DNA of 35,662 bases from JBIKVP01 sp044356745 (lineage in GTDB: Bacteria > Pseudomonadota > Alphaproteobacteria > Rhizobiales > Beijerinckiaceae), in NCBI GenBank assembly GCA_044356745.1, contig JBIKVP010000015.1, forward strand, positions 1-35,662. The letters are read 5' to 3'. A model generated the notes under the pieces. The model had not been told where the DNA came from, did not search any database, and saw only the letters and a list, made by a program, of their open reading frames with translations. Every line of letters starts with the position of its first letter. Positions within the stretch are counted from its first letter, which is position 1. Both the position numbers and the translations under genes were made by a program. Shown piece by piece: positions 16,542-25,958 of this stretch.

Positions 16542-17582
16542 ATGTTGTCTCATCCTACCATCGGGAATATGCCACCTGTCGATGCGCCTCACATTCCTGT
16601 GATGTGGGATGAGGTGCGCGATGCGCTTCAGCTTGTCGAAGGTGGACGTTATGTTGATGGCACGTTTGGTGCGGGTGGCTACACGCGCGGCATTCTGGAT
16701 GGGGCTCCAAAGACCCATATTCTTGCAATTGACCGTGATCCACGCGCACTTGAGCTTGGTGCAAAACTTGTCACAGCGATGAATGGTAGGCTCCTCTTAA
16801 AAGAGGGCACTTTTGGACACCTTGAAGATATTGCGCGTGATGCAGAGTTTGCACCCGTTCAAGGGGTTGTGCTTGATATTGGTGTTTCCTCAATGCAGAT
16901 TGATGAGGCACAGCGCGGCTTTTCATTTATGCATGATGGTCCGCTTGATATGCGCATGAGCCAGTCAGGCACGCGTGCACAAGATTTGATCAACTCTGCC
17001 CCAGAGGCGCACTTAGCTGATGTGCTTTATTATTATGGCGAGGAACGTCTCGCTCGCCCTATCGCACGAGCGATTGTTGCAGCGCGTCTTGAAACGCCGA
17101 TTGTCACGACAAAACAACTGGTTGATGTGGTTCAGAAAGTCATCTATCCGCGTCCGAATGCGATTCACCCTGCGACACGTACATTTCAAGCACTTCGCAT
17201 CGCGGTGAATGATGAGCTTGGTGAACTGGTAAGTGCGCTTTATGGCGCAGAGCGTCTGCTTGAGGAAGGCGCTCGCTTAGTGGTCGTGACATTTCATTCG
17301 CTTGAAGATCGCATCGTTAAACAGTTTTTTGCCGCACGAAGCGGAAAAACCCCGTCAAACTCACGTCATGCTCCCTATGCTGACGTGAGACAGGACCCCT
17401 CATTTGCACTCGTTGGCAAACAGCCCATCACGGCAAGCGATCATGAAATCAAACGCAATCCCCGCTCGCGTTCGGCTAAACTGCGTTTTGGCATTCGCAC
17501 ATCTGCGCCCATCTGGCCTGAGGATGATAGCTTGATGCGTTTGGCGCAACTCCCCACTCACACTCTCAAAAGGGGGCGTTGA
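16542..17582 (+). CDS. rsmH: 16S rRNA m4C1402 methyltransferase
   Basis: RsmH (MraW) methylates N4 of C1402 in the ribosomal P site using S-adenosylmethionine. Near the N-terminus HIPVMWDEV and VDGTFGAGGYTRGIL mark the SAM-binding loop. DIGVSSMQID, ERGFSF-like QRGFSFMHDGPLDMRM, ATRTFQALRIAVNDEL and TFHSLEDRIVKQFF follow. The ATG at 16542 gives about 346 residues; the frame reaches back to 16455 without family similarity, and ATG 16569 is another option. It opens the division cluster rsmH-ftsL-ftsI. mraZ, which usually precedes it, is not present. Confidence 0.95.
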   Translation: MLSHPTIGNMPPVDAPHIPVMWDEVRDALQLVEGGRYVDGTFGAGGYTRGILDGAPKTHILAIDRDPRALELGAKLVTAMNGRLLLKEGTFGHLEDIARDAEFAPVQGVVLDIGVSSMQIDEAQRGFSFMHDGPLDMRMSQSGTRAQDLINSAPEAHLADVLYYYGEERLARPIARAIVAARLETPIVTTKQLVDVVQKVIYPRPNAIHPATRTFQALRIAVNDELGELVSALYGAERLLEEGARLVVVTFHSLEDRIVKQFFAARSGKTPSNSRHAPYADVRQDPSFALVGKQPITASDHEIKRNPRSRSAKLRFGIRTSAPIWPEDDSLMRLAQLPTHTLKRGR

Positions 17583-18187
17583 TGATCCGCATCCTCCATA
17601 CCCTTGCAATTCTTGCGCTGATTGCATCCGCCGTTTATGCCTACACGATCAAATATGATACGCTTAAACACGTTGAGCAACTGGCACGGCTCAAATCAAA
17701 TATTCAGCGCGAGCAAGATACCATTGCGGTTTATAAGGCTGAATGGCAGCGCCTCAATAGTCCTGAGCGTATTCAAGCGCTTGCTGATAAGCATCTGTCA
17801 CTTCAACCTTTATTGCCACTCCAAATCGTTAAAATCGACGAACTCCCGATGCGACGTGAGCGCACGGATGAAATTGGTCGCAAGCTAGAGCTTTTGGGTG
17901 TTCTTGCGCCTACCGATACACCAAAGCCCAAGCAAATTGATACAGCGCGCACAACCCCAGGTTCAACTCGCACCACCGCCGCCGCAACTTCAGGCAATCG
18001 CATTACCGCAAACAAAAATAAACCAGCGGCTGTGACACCTGAATACACGGGTTCAATTCGCCCACTTCCCGCAACACAAAACAATGCACCGATTGCTGCG
18101 ACGACACCTGCAAAAACACCTTCTGCACATGCAGTGGAACGCCAGCTTTTGCCCCCTGCTCCCGTTTATGATCATGCTGCACGATGA
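17582..18187 (+). CDS. ftsL: Cell division protein FtsL-like
   Basis: FtsL is a small bitopic membrane protein of the divisome that works with FtsB and FtsQ to activate FtsWI. An N-terminal membrane segment lies at about residues 5-22. The LKHVEQLARLKSNIQREQDTI coiled coil and the ERIQALADKHLSLQPL motif follow and are typical of alphaproteobacterial FtsL. The remaining 90 residues are a Thr/Pro/Ala-rich low-complexity tail. The ATG overlaps the rsmH stop (TGATG), with AGGGGG 6 bases upstream. Its own stop overlaps the ftsI start, so translational coupling is expected. The identification rests on position plus weak motifs. Confidence 0.85.
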   Translation: MIRILHTLAILALIASAVYAYTIKYDTLKHVEQLARLKSNIQREQDTIAVYKAEWQRLNSPERIQALADKHLSLQPLLPLQIVKIDELPMRRERTDEIGRKLELLGVLAPTDTPKPKQIDTARTTPGSTRTTAAATSGNRITANKNKPAAVTPEYTGSIRPLPATQNNAPIAATTPAKTPSAHAVERQLLPPAPVYDHAAR

Positions 18188-19938
18188 GGACTGTGATGAC
18201 ATCTTCTCCCCCTCTTCATACCTGTGATCAATCTCAAGCTTCCTCATTATGGAGCCGATTGTTCACGATGCGCGTGCAGAAGGGGCAAGCCCGCATTGCA
18301 TTTGTCGCTGTCATATTTGCAGTGGTATTTCTGACAATTTCAGGGCGTCTGATCAGCTTTGCGCTATTTCCTGACATTCAAGGACTGGTGCGCAAACACA
18401 CCTCGGGGCAAATTACTGCGGCACGTCCTGATATTGTTGATCGTAACGGCATCGTGATGGCGACTGATATTAAAACCGTTTCCGTGTTTGCTGATCCACG
18501 GCGCATCATTGATAAAGATGAAGCGGTGGAGTTGCTCACTGCTGTGTTGCCGGATGTGAACGCCAGTGAATTGCGCGAGAAATTGGGGTTAAAACGTGGT
18601 TTTATATGGGTGAAGCGTGAAATTTCACCCCGTTTGCAAGCAGAAGTGCACCGCTTGGGGCTTCCTGGTGTCGGGTTTGTTCCTGAACACAAGCGTGTTT
18701 ATCCAAACGGCACAGCCGCAGCCCATATTCTTGGGTTTGCGAATGTCGATAATGTTGGCATTGCAGGTTTAGAAAAATATATTGATAATCAAGGACTTGC
18801 TGATTTGATGGGTGCTGGCTTTGTCACCAAAGCCACAGATTTAAAGCCGCTTCAGCTCTCGATTGATTTAAACGTGCAACACGCGATGCGTGATGAACTT
18901 GCTAAAGCGATGGATAAATTCAAAGCAAAAGCGGCTGCTGGCGCCATTATTGATGTTAAAACAGGGGAGATGGTTGCGCTTGTCTCATTGCCTGATTTTG
19001 ATCCCAATAATCCGGTTGATGCTTTGGAATCAACGCGCATTAATCGCATTAATGTCGGTGTTTATGAGATGGGGTCAACGTTTAAAGCCATCACAACAGC
19101 GATGGTTCTTGATACGGGCAAAGCAACCGTCAATTCAACGTTTGATGCGCGCTCCGCCCTACGTTATGGCAGATTTCGCATCAACGATTATCATGGTACA
19201 AACCGCGTACTGACGTTGCCTGAAGTGTTTATTCATTCTTCCAATATTGGCACTGCAAAAATGGCATTGGCCGTGGGTGTCGATGGGCATAAAACATTCT
19301 TGAAAAAAATGGGGCAGCTTGACCGAATGCGCACAGAGCTTCCCGAAAGTGCTGAACCTATTGTTCCCGCACGCTGGGGCGAGCTTAACACCATGACAAT
19401 CGCCTTTGGGCATGGTCTTGCCGTTGCACCTTTGCAAGCACTGGCAGGCACAGCAGCTCTGATTAATGGCGGACATTTCATCACGCCTACATTTATCAAA
19501 CGTAGCCAAGACGAGGCCATGAAAGAAGCGACACGCGTTGTTAAGCCCGAAACCAGTGAAGCATTGCGCTATGTGCTTCGTCTTAATGCTGAACGCGGCT
19601 CTGCACGTAAAGCAGATGTCAACGGGTATTATATTGGCGGTAAAACAGGAACCGCAGAGAAAGTCATCGGTGGGCGCTACTCAAAAGAAAAGCTGCTCAC
19701 AACGTTTATGGCTGCTGTTCCCGCAGACAACCCTCAATACCTTTATCTGACAATTCTCGATGAGCCGCAACGCTTGCCAGAGACCTTTAACTTTGCAACG
19801 TCTGGCTGGAATGCATCACCGACCACAGGAAAAATTATTGAACGCACCGCGCCTCTTCTTGGCTTGCCACCGCGCTTTAATCCACCTGTTGAACCCTTCC
19901 CTCTCATGGCGAAAATGGGTGCATGGGGCACGCGTTAA
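18184..19938 (+). CDS. ftsI: Septal peptidoglycan transpeptidase (PBP3)
   Basis: FtsI crosslinks septal peptidoglycan as part of the divisome. A cytoplasmic start of about 30 residues, one membrane segment (about 38-60), the dimerisation domain with RPDIVDRNG, and the transpeptidase domain follow in order. The catalytic S298-TFK301, S352-SN354 and K487-TG489 motifs are all present. The ATG at 18184 overlaps the ftsL stop; a second ATG at 18196 has GAGG 6 bases upstream and may be the true start. Normally murE follows at once; here the cluster ends and a minus-strand gene comes next. Confidence 0.96.
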   Translation: MRTVMTSSPPLHTCDQSQASSLWSRLFTMRVQKGQARIAFVAVIFAVVFLTISGRLISFALFPDIQGLVRKHTSGQITAARPDIVDRNGIVMATDIKTVSVFADPRRIIDKDEAVELLTAVLPDVNASELREKLGLKRGFIWVKREISPRLQAEVHRLGLPGVGFVPEHKRVYPNGTAAAHILGFANVDNVGIAGLEKYIDNQGLADLMGAGFVTKATDLKPLQLSIDLNVQHAMRDELAKAMDKFKAKAAAGAIIDVKTGEMVALVSLPDFDPNNPVDALESTRINRINVGVYEMGSTFKAITTAMVLDTGKATVNSTFDARSALRYGRFRINDYHGTNRVLTLPEVFIHSSNIGTAKMALAVGVDGHKTFLKKMGQLDRMRTELPESAEPIVPARWGELNTMTIAFGHGLAVAPLQALAGTAALINGGHFITPTFIKRSQDEAMKEATRVVKPETSEALRYVLRLNAERGSARKADVNGYYIGGKTGTAEKVIGGRYSKEKLLTTFMAAVPADNPQYLYLTILDEPQRLPETFNFATSGWNASPTTGKIIERTAPLLGLPPRFNPPVEPFPLMAKMGAWGTR

Positions 19939-19996
19939 TCAGAGTGTAAAGGGTCACTGCCCCATCAAGTCAGGTAATGGTAAAGTGGGTTGACCT

Positions 19997-20227
19997 TTAA
20001 AGCATCGTGTAAAAAGTCATCCAGCTGCTAAAAACGGCGCTCGCACCACTGACCAAAAGCGCGAATGTCAACTGGCGAGAGGCTTGTTCACGGCTTATGA
20101 TTTCTGAGCGCGCTTTTCCCGTACCGTTGGGGCGCATTCTGAGTGGCGGCTCACCCTTACTGATAACACCTTCAGGCCAAACCTTTGATGATCTTTGATG
20201 TGAATGCGGTGAGTATGATGAGAACAT
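19997..20227 (-). CDS. Small membrane protein, unknown function
   Basis: This 76-residue protein is not recognised. The first 45 residues are hydrophilic and rich in Ser, Pro and Arg. Residues 52-75 form one hydrophobic segment (LTFALLVSGASAVFSS...), ending at the C-terminus, so a tail-anchored topology is possible. The main evidence for a real gene is an excellent ribosome-binding site, AGGGAGG, 5 bases before the ATG at 20227. It lies between ftsI and lptC, convergent with ftsI and divergent from lptC. A role in division or envelope is only suggested by position. Confidence 0.6.
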   Translation of the reverse strand: MFSSYSPHSHQRSSKVWPEGVISKGEPPLRMRPNGTGKARSEIISREQASRQLTFALLVSGASAVFSSWMTFYTML

Positions 20228-20428
20228 AACAACCTCCCTAAAGCGTTGGTGTTTGATATCCTCACATTACGAGTTAGCATGATGAAAAGAGGTGCGATGT
20301 CGCACATGTTGCTTTGGCGCAGCCACAACGAAAATACATTTCATTTCAGCCACAATCTGGTAAATAGGTCATCATATCGCCATGGTTTTTGGCTTTCTTC
20401 ACACACACGCTTAAGGTGTTACCCGCTT

Positions 20429-21202
20429 ATGAATGCAGCAATGCACACTGCTCAACCCATGAACACAACGCACAGTGTCCTTGATCTGCGTGGTGGTTCA
20501 GTTATGTCGAATGCTGCTCCAGCTTCCAATCAACGGAGCGTGAACATATCTGCGGATGAGCGTGCTTATCGTGATGCCATGCGCCATACACGCCGTGTAC
20601 GTGCGTTGAAAGTGCTGATCCCGCTCGGTGCTTTATTGGGAGTCGCTGGCGTTTTATTTGCGAGTTTTTATCGCCCACTTGCCACTATTGAAGGCGTGTC
20701 GGTGCAGAACGTCACTCTCGCAGGCACGAAAATCACGATGGAAAAGCCGCGTCTGACTGGTTTTCGCGGCAAGGATTCGCGCCCTTATGAAGTGACAGCA
20801 GTCTCCGCTTCACAAGATGTGCGCACGCCAAATGTCGTTGAACTCACCACGCTTCGCGCTATCGTTACCGAAAATAACGGCAAAACCAATCTTGAAGCGG
20901 ACTTTGGTGTGTATGACACGCAAAAAGAGCATATAAACCTTAAAGACAACGTTCGCGTGCGCACTGACTCAGGATATGATGTCAAACTGTCATCCGCGTT
21001 TGTTGATTTTAAAGGTGGTTCAGTTGTCTCTAAAGAACCCGTGCGCGTTGATTTTTCGGGCGGCTCCATTCAAGCGGATCGCCTCGACATTACAGACTCA
21101 GGTCAGCGCATGGTATTTGAAGGGCGCGTTCATACCGTATTTTCCGTAGTTGAGGCTGATTCAGCGAAAAAAGCCTCCTCCTCCATCTCTTCTTCACAGT
21201 AG
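20429..21202 (+). CDS. lptC: LPS export protein LptC
   Basis: LptC is an inner-membrane bitopic protein that passes lipopolysaccharide from the LptBFG transporter to LptA. After a variable N-terminus there is a basic stretch (RHTRRVRALK), one membrane segment (VLIPLGALLGVAGVLFAS) and a periplasmic beta-jellyroll with repeated strands such as NLEADFGVYDTQKEHINL and GSIQADRLDI. The start is uncertain: the frame opens at 20246, ATG 20429 has AAGGTG at 10 bases and ATG 20504 has GGTGG at 7 bases (232 residues, closer to the usual size). It is followed by lptA with slight frame overlap or a small gap, depending on the start chosen. Confidence 0.88.
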   Translation: MNAAMHTAQPMNTTHSVLDLRGGSVMSNAAPASNQRSVNISADERAYRDAMRHTRRVRALKVLIPLGALLGVAGVLFASFYRPLATIEGVSVQNVTLAGTKITMEKPRLTGFRGKDSRPYEVTAVSASQDVRTPNVVELTTLRAIVTENNGKTNLEADFGVYDTQKEHINLKDNVRVRTDSGYDVKLSSAFVDFKGGSVVSKEPVRVDFSGGSIQADRLDITDSGQRMVFEGRVHTVFSVVEADSAKKASSSISSSQ

Positions 21203-21212
21203 CGTTATTCTC

Positions 21213-21863
21213 ATGCAAATATGGCCAAAGTTTTTATCTCATTCTAAAATGCATGTCTTCGGACATGGCTTGATGATATTTTTCGCCATGTGCATGGCAT
21301 CACTTCATCATGTGAGCGCACAAACCGCACCGAGCAATAAACCGGTAAAAGCAAACCCGCTTGGCATCAATAACGCGAACAGCAAAGAACCAATCAAGAT
21401 TGATGCGGATCGTCTTGATGTATTTGATAAAGAAAAAAGAGCCGTTTTTACGGGAAATGTTGTGGCCGTTCAGGGAGAAACAACTATTCGCTGCACAGTA
21501 ATGACCGTATTTTATGAGCAAAGCGCCGTTAAAGGCGGAGCACCTGCTGCTCCCCCCTCTGGTGGGGATAGCGGGGGAGCCATTCGCAAAATTGATTGTA
21601 CAGGTCCTGTGACTGTTGTGCAAAAAGATCAGGTTGCAACAGGAAATATCGCAAGCTTTGATAAAATTACGAATGTCGTGACAATCTCAGGCAATGCCGC
21701 GTTAAGTCAGGGGCAAAACGTCACCCGTGGCGAAAAACTTGTTTATAATCTCACAACGGGTGTCGCAAATGTCGAAGGCGACCGCGTGCGTGCGTTATTT
21801 GTGCCCGGCAATGATGATGCCAACGCCAATAAAACGGATTCAAAAGCGAAAAAAACGCCTTAG
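21213..21863 (+). CDS. lptA: LPS transport periplasmic protein LptA
   Basis: LptA forms the periplasmic bridge for lipopolysaccharide. A signal-like segment (GHGLMIFFAMCMASLHHVSAQ) is followed by the OstA/LptA domain: PIKIDADRLDVFDKEKRAVFTGNVVAVQG near its start, then IDCTGPVTVVQKDQVATG, and later GNAALSQGQNVTRGEKLVYNL. The tail is Lys-rich and short. The start may be ATG 21213 or ATG 21249; neither has a clear ribosome-binding site. lptB, which normally follows in alphaproteobacteria, is missing; the next gene is pheT on the other strand, 16 bases away. Confidence 0.9.
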   Translation: MQIWPKFLSHSKMHVFGHGLMIFFAMCMASLHHVSAQTAPSNKPVKANPLGINNANSKEPIKIDADRLDVFDKEKRAVFTGNVVAVQGETTIRCTVMTVFYEQSAVKGGAPAAPPSGGDSGGAIRKIDCTGPVTVVQKDQVATGNIASFDKITNVVTISGNAALSQGQNVTRGEKLVYNLTTGVANVEGDRVRALFVPGNDDANANKTDSKAKKTP

Positions 21864-21879
21864 AGCAACACGCAAACCA

Positions 21880-24321
21880 TTACGCCCCCCGCAACACAGC
21901 CCCTGTTTTCTGACCGACATGAGCGATGATTTTAGCGCTAATGGCATCAATCTCTTTGTCTGTGAAGGTTTTTTCAACGGGTTGAAGTGTCACGGACACA
22001 GCCAAAGACTTTTTGCCTTGTGGCACATGTTCGCCTTGATACACATCAAACAGGCGTGTTTGCGTGATAAGATTGCGCTCTGCATTTTGAATGGATTTAA
22101 GCACATCTGACGCCGCAACATTTTCATCGACGATGAAAGCAAAATCACGCTCAACAGGTTGAATGGGGTGCAGCGTCAGTTTAGCTTTAGCGCGTGTCGC
22201 GCGATATTTGGGATAAGGCAGCAGATCAAGAATGATTTCCGCAACAACAACCAAACCTTTCACATCAAGCGCTTTTAAAACTTTGGGATGCACCTCACCT
22301 AACACGCCGACAACTTGTTTTGGTCCAAATTGAAGTTTTGCAGAGCGCCCAGGATGAAGATAATCTGCACCATTGGGCACAATCTGCAAGCCGCCTATCG
22401 CAACACCCCAATCAGCGAGAACTGCGAGAATATCAGCTTTAACATCAAAGAAATCAACCGCTGGTGTTACACCATCCCAATGACGCCCTTCGCCTTGCGT
22501 TTTGGCTGTGCCCCGCCGCACGATTGCAATGCGGGTTTGTTGCCCTTCTGGTTCATCAGATAAAAACACTTGCCCTACTTCAAACAAAGCAACATCTGTT
22601 ATGCCGCGATCAGCATTGCGCTGTGTTGCTTTGATCAATGCAGGCAAAAGGCTCGGACGCATATCGGAGAGATCGCTCGCAATCGGATTAGCGAGTTTTA
22701 ATGCGTGATCACCACCGCCAAAAAGTTTTGCGTCTTCATGACTGATAAATGACCATGTCACAGCTTCCATGAGTCCACGTGTCGCAAGTGCACGCTTGCT
22801 CTGGCGCACACGCTTTTGATGCGGTGTCAGCATCGTTTTGGCTATGTTACCTTCTAAACGCGGTAAAGGAGTTAGTTCAATGCGATCAAGACCAGCAATG
22901 CGGATGATTTCTTCAACGAGGTCTGCTTTGCCTTCAATATCGCGTCGCCATGAGGGGGGAACCACTTTGACACGCGCATCTTTTTCAAGGCTAGCGCCAG
23001 ACATGTGACATCCCAACGCTCCTAAAATATAGCGCTGCTCTGGAATAGGCACATCGACACCGACTAAGCGGCGCACTTCGTTCCATCCAAAATTAATAAT
23101 GTGATCATAATCAGGAATATCCCCGCATAAAACACGCTCTGAGGGCACGCCACCCGCAATATCCGCAATCAGATAGGTCGCTAAGTCCAATCCGTAAAGA
23201 CACGATTGTGGATCAACCCCTCGCTCAAAGCGATACCGCGCATCGGAAATAATCCCGAGTTTTCGCCCCGTGCGTGCAATGTTGAGGGGATCCCATAAAG
23301 CACACTCGATAAAAACATCGGTTGTTGTTTCATCACATCCTGTCGCTAAACCGCCCATGATTCCAGCAAGCGATTGCACACCGTTGTCATCGGCAATCAC
23401 AACCATCGTATCATCAAGGGTATAGGTGCGGCCATCAAGAGCATGAAATGTCTCACCATTGTGAGCAAGACGCACGCGCAAATCACCTGCTACCTTTGCA
23501 GCATCAAAAACGTGAAGTGGTCTGCCTTGATCAAAAGTGATGTAATTTGTTGCATCGACAAGCGCATTAATGGCGCGTTGTCCAATTGCAGCCAGACGTT
23601 TTAGCATCCAGTCGGGTGATGTGCCATTGGTCACCCCACGCATCAATCGCACGTTAAAGGCTGGTGCGAGATGTTTATTTTCAGGTGATAGTTCAAGATG
23701 CACATTGACGGGACAAGGAAACTCACCCCGCACTGGTTTAAGCGGGGGAGTGAGTAAATCACCTACCCCCGTTGCCGCTAAATCACGCGCAATGCCGCGC
23801 ACACCCGTGCAATCCGCACGATTGGGCGTTAAGTTGATTTCAATGGTGGGATCATCAAGCCCTGCAAAAACGGCGTAAGGTGTTCCTACAGGGGCATCTT
23901 CTGGCAACTCCATAATGCCATATGACTCACCGCCAAGCGCAAGCTCTTCAGCTGAACACAACATACCAAAGCTTTCAACGCCGCGTATGTTACCCACAGA
24001 CAACGTGATATTTTTACCCGGAATATAGGTTCCAGCGGGTGCGAAAACGCTTTTTAATCCGGCGCGGGCATTGGGTGCACCACATACAACCTGAATCAAG
24101 TCACCACCTTGACCGCAATCAACACGGCATACGCGCAAGCGATCCGCATTAGGATGTTGCTCGGCTGAGACAACCTGCGCAATGATAAAAGGCGTAAGCG
24201 CTTTCGCGCGATCCGTAACGCTCTCCACTTCAAGCCCGACACGGGTCAGCGTTTCAACGATTTCATCAAGAGGCGCACGAGTCTCAAGATGGTCTTTAAG
24301 CCAGTCAAGCGTGAATTTCAT
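21880..24321 (-). CDS. pheT: Phenylalanyl-tRNA synthetase beta subunit
   Basis: The beta chain of the alpha2-beta2 enzyme binds tRNA-Phe and edits mischarged tyrosine. The N-terminal MKFTLDWLKDHLET is typical. A tRNA-binding OB domain (about 39-150), the B3/B4 editing domain (about 215-370), B5 (about 395-465), the catalytic-like domain and the C-terminal FDX-ACB domain (about 715-812, HPIQPVERDFAFIVDE) appear in order. Length (813) is normal, so the gene is complete. pheS, almost always directly upstream, is not in the window; a lipoprotein gene occupies its place. Confidence 0.97.
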   Translation of the reverse strand: MKFTLDWLKDHLETRAPLDEIVETLTRVGLEVESVTDRAKALTPFIIAQVVSAEQHPNADRLRVCRVDCGQGGDLIQVVCGAPNARAGLKSVFAPAGTYIPGKNITLSVGNIRGVESFGMLCSAEELALGGESYGIMELPEDAPVGTPYAVFAGLDDPTIEINLTPNRADCTGVRGIARDLAATGVGDLLTPPLKPVRGEFPCPVNVHLELSPENKHLAPAFNVRLMRGVTNGTSPDWMLKRLAAIGQRAINALVDATNYITFDQGRPLHVFDAAKVAGDLRVRLAHNGETFHALDGRTYTLDDTMVVIADDNGVQSLAGIMGGLATGCDETTTDVFIECALWDPLNIARTGRKLGIISDARYRFERGVDPQSCLYGLDLATYLIADIAGGVPSERVLCGDIPDYDHIINFGWNEVRRLVGVDVPIPEQRYILGALGCHMSGASLEKDARVKVVPPSWRRDIEGKADLVEEIIRIAGLDRIELTPLPRLEGNIAKTMLTPHQKRVRQSKRALATRGLMEAVTWSFISHEDAKLFGGGDHALKLANPIASDLSDMRPSLLPALIKATQRNADRGITDVALFEVGQVFLSDEPEGQQTRIAIVRRGTAKTQGEGRHWDGVTPAVDFFDVKADILAVLADWGVAIGGLQIVPNGADYLHPGRSAKLQFGPKQVVGVLGEVHPKVLKALDVKGLVVVAEIILDLLPYPKYRATRAKAKLTLHPIQPVERDFAFIVDENVAASDVLKSIQNAERNLITQTRLFDVYQGEHVPQGKKSLAVSVTLQPVEKTFTDKEIDAISAKIIAHVGQKTGAVLRGA

Positions 24322-24497
24322 AACGGTTGATCCAAGATTTAGAATATAAAGTCAGCATCATCAGCTCTTCTTGAAGCACAACTGTTGTGCTGAACAAAGC
24401 AAATAATCCGACAAAAACTTTGCAACTCTTTTACGTCCCGACAGCATGTCACGGCGTTTAGAATGACAAAGGATTGTATTATTCGTTCATACTGTGA

Positions 24498-25139
24498 TTA
24501 GAAAAAACGCTCGCTGATACGTACCTGATCACCTGGGTAAATCAAGACTCGTGACGTTTGAATATCAAAGGATTGCTCCTGATCTGCCCCAACACGGCGG
24601 ATATTCACGGCACGTGTATTCGCGCGATAGGTATATCCCCCCGCAATCGCCACCGCCTCTTGAACTGTTAAACCCGGTTTATAAGGAAACTGCCCAGAGT
24701 TACGCACTTCTCCAGTGATAAAAAACGGACGAAAGTTAAGCACTTCAATGCTGATGCGAGGATCACGTAGATAACCATCTTTGAGGCGTTTCGTAAGTGC
24801 GCGTTCAAAATCTCGCAAACTTTGCCCTGCCGCTTGCACTTCCCCAATAAGCGGAAAATCAATCATGCCAGCAGGATTAACCGCATATTCGGCTGTTAGC
24901 TCAGGCTCACCAAACACAGTGATTTTAAGTTTATCGCCAGCGCCAAGGCGATATGTGTCTTCAAGGGGTATAACAGCTGCAGCATCGCTCGCAACGGGTG
25001 CAGCGAGCGCCGCATTCACTGGAGCATTGCCGCTTGGCTCATCTGTCATACATCCGGCTAATGAAACTGCGCATAACATGACGCATAAAGCAGATAAAAT
25101 CCCGCGTCTTCGTATGAAAGACACTTGTTGCGCGACCAT
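24498..25139 (-). CDS. Polysaccharide export lipoprotein (Wza-like)
   Basis: This is an outer-membrane auxiliary-type protein of capsule or exopolysaccharide export. A lipoprotein signal ends in LAGC with the lipidated Cys at 30. A Poly_export domain (YRLGAGDKLKITVFGEPELT..., about 60-140) and a SLBB domain (FFITGEVRNSGQFPYKPGLTV, about 145-205) follow. At 213 residues it lacks the C-terminal amphipathic helix of Wza, as do many alphaproteobacterial members. The start has GGGAG 7 bases upstream. No glycosyltransferase, Wzc or Wzx/Wzy gene is nearby, so its polysaccharide must be specified elsewhere. Confidence 0.92.
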   Translation of the reverse strand: MVAQQVSFIRRRGILSALCVMLCAVSLAGCMTDEPSGNAPVNAALAAPVASDAAAVIPLEDTYRLGAGDKLKITVFGEPELTAEYAVNPAGMIDFPLIGEVQAAGQSLRDFERALTKRLKDGYLRDPRISIEVLNFRPFFITGEVRNSGQFPYKPGLTVQEAVAIAGGYTYRANTRAVNIRRVGADQEQSFDIQTSRVLIYPGDQVRISERFF

Positions 25140-25226
25140 GAGAACACTCCCGTTCCAAAGATGAATCCCTCTTTAACGCGAAAATATGTTAAGGGGCAAG
25201 GAAAGGATCATCACAACAAAAAGGCG

Positions 25227-25952
25227 TTAAGTTGACAAAATGCGTACTTGTCCACCCTCAATAACAGCGCACGATAAAACACCGCTTGCATACGCACGTG
25301 TATCGATGGCGAGGCGATTGCTATGCTGTTCCACTGTGTCGACAGGGGTGTGTCCATGCACAATATAGTGGCTATGACGTTGAGGATGCGATAAAAATGG
25401 TTCCCTAATCCAGCGTAAATCCTCAACAGATTGATCCTGAAGCGCAATCGTTGGTCTGATGCCAGCATGAACGAAGCCGTAGTCGCCATTGATATAAACA
25501 TCACTTAAATTTAAGAGAAAATCATAGTGTGATTGGGGCAATGCGTTGACAAAATCGTCCCGCACGCTTTGGCAATCTTGCGCATTTGTCAGTGGGCGAC
25601 GCGCCACACCATAACTGTCAAGCGTCTCCCACAAACCAAAGCGCCGCCATGTCATGAGTAGCGTGGGGTCATCAATAAAACCGCATACGATCTCTTCGTG
25701 ATTGCCGCGTAAACACATGCGCATACGTGATGGATGAGGGGTGATAAGTTGTTCAATCACACCATGACTATCATCGCCGCGATCAACATAATCGCCTAAA
25801 AACACTTCAATCACGCGTGAAGGAGGCGGGAAAGCAGCCACATCTGTATCCATCAATGCATGTATTTTTTTGAGCAGATCAGCACAGCCGTGAATATCGC
25901 CCACGACATAAAGTCGCGTCTCAGGTTCTGGAAGCGGCCAGTGGGTCATCAT
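25227..25952 (-). CDS. Metallophosphoesterase, protein phosphatase-like
   Basis: This calcineurin-like phosphoesterase has the serine/threonine phosphatase type of motif set: GDIHG (18-22), GDYVDRG (53-59), GNHE (83-86), the later FVHAG and HGHTP. These supply all metal ligands. PrpA/PrpB-like protein phosphatase and ApaH-like diadenosine polyphosphatase share the pattern, and the true substrate cannot be told from the sequence. It starts 6 bases after the stop of the acyl-CoA dehydrogenase gene and probably belongs to its transcript. Confidence 0.9.
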   Translation of the reverse strand: MMTHWPLPEPETRLYVVGDIHGCADLLKKIHALMDTDVAAFPPPSRVIEVFLGDYVDRGDDSHGVIEQLITPHPSRMRMCLRGNHEEIVCGFIDDPTLLMTWRRFGLWETLDSYGVARRPLTNAQDCQSVRDDFVNALPQSHYDFLLNLSDVYINGDYGFVHAGIRPTIALQDQSVEDLRWIREPFLSHPQRHSHYIVHGHTPVDTVEQHSNRLAIDTRAYASGVLSCAVIEGGQVRILST

Positions 25953-25958
25953 GACAGG

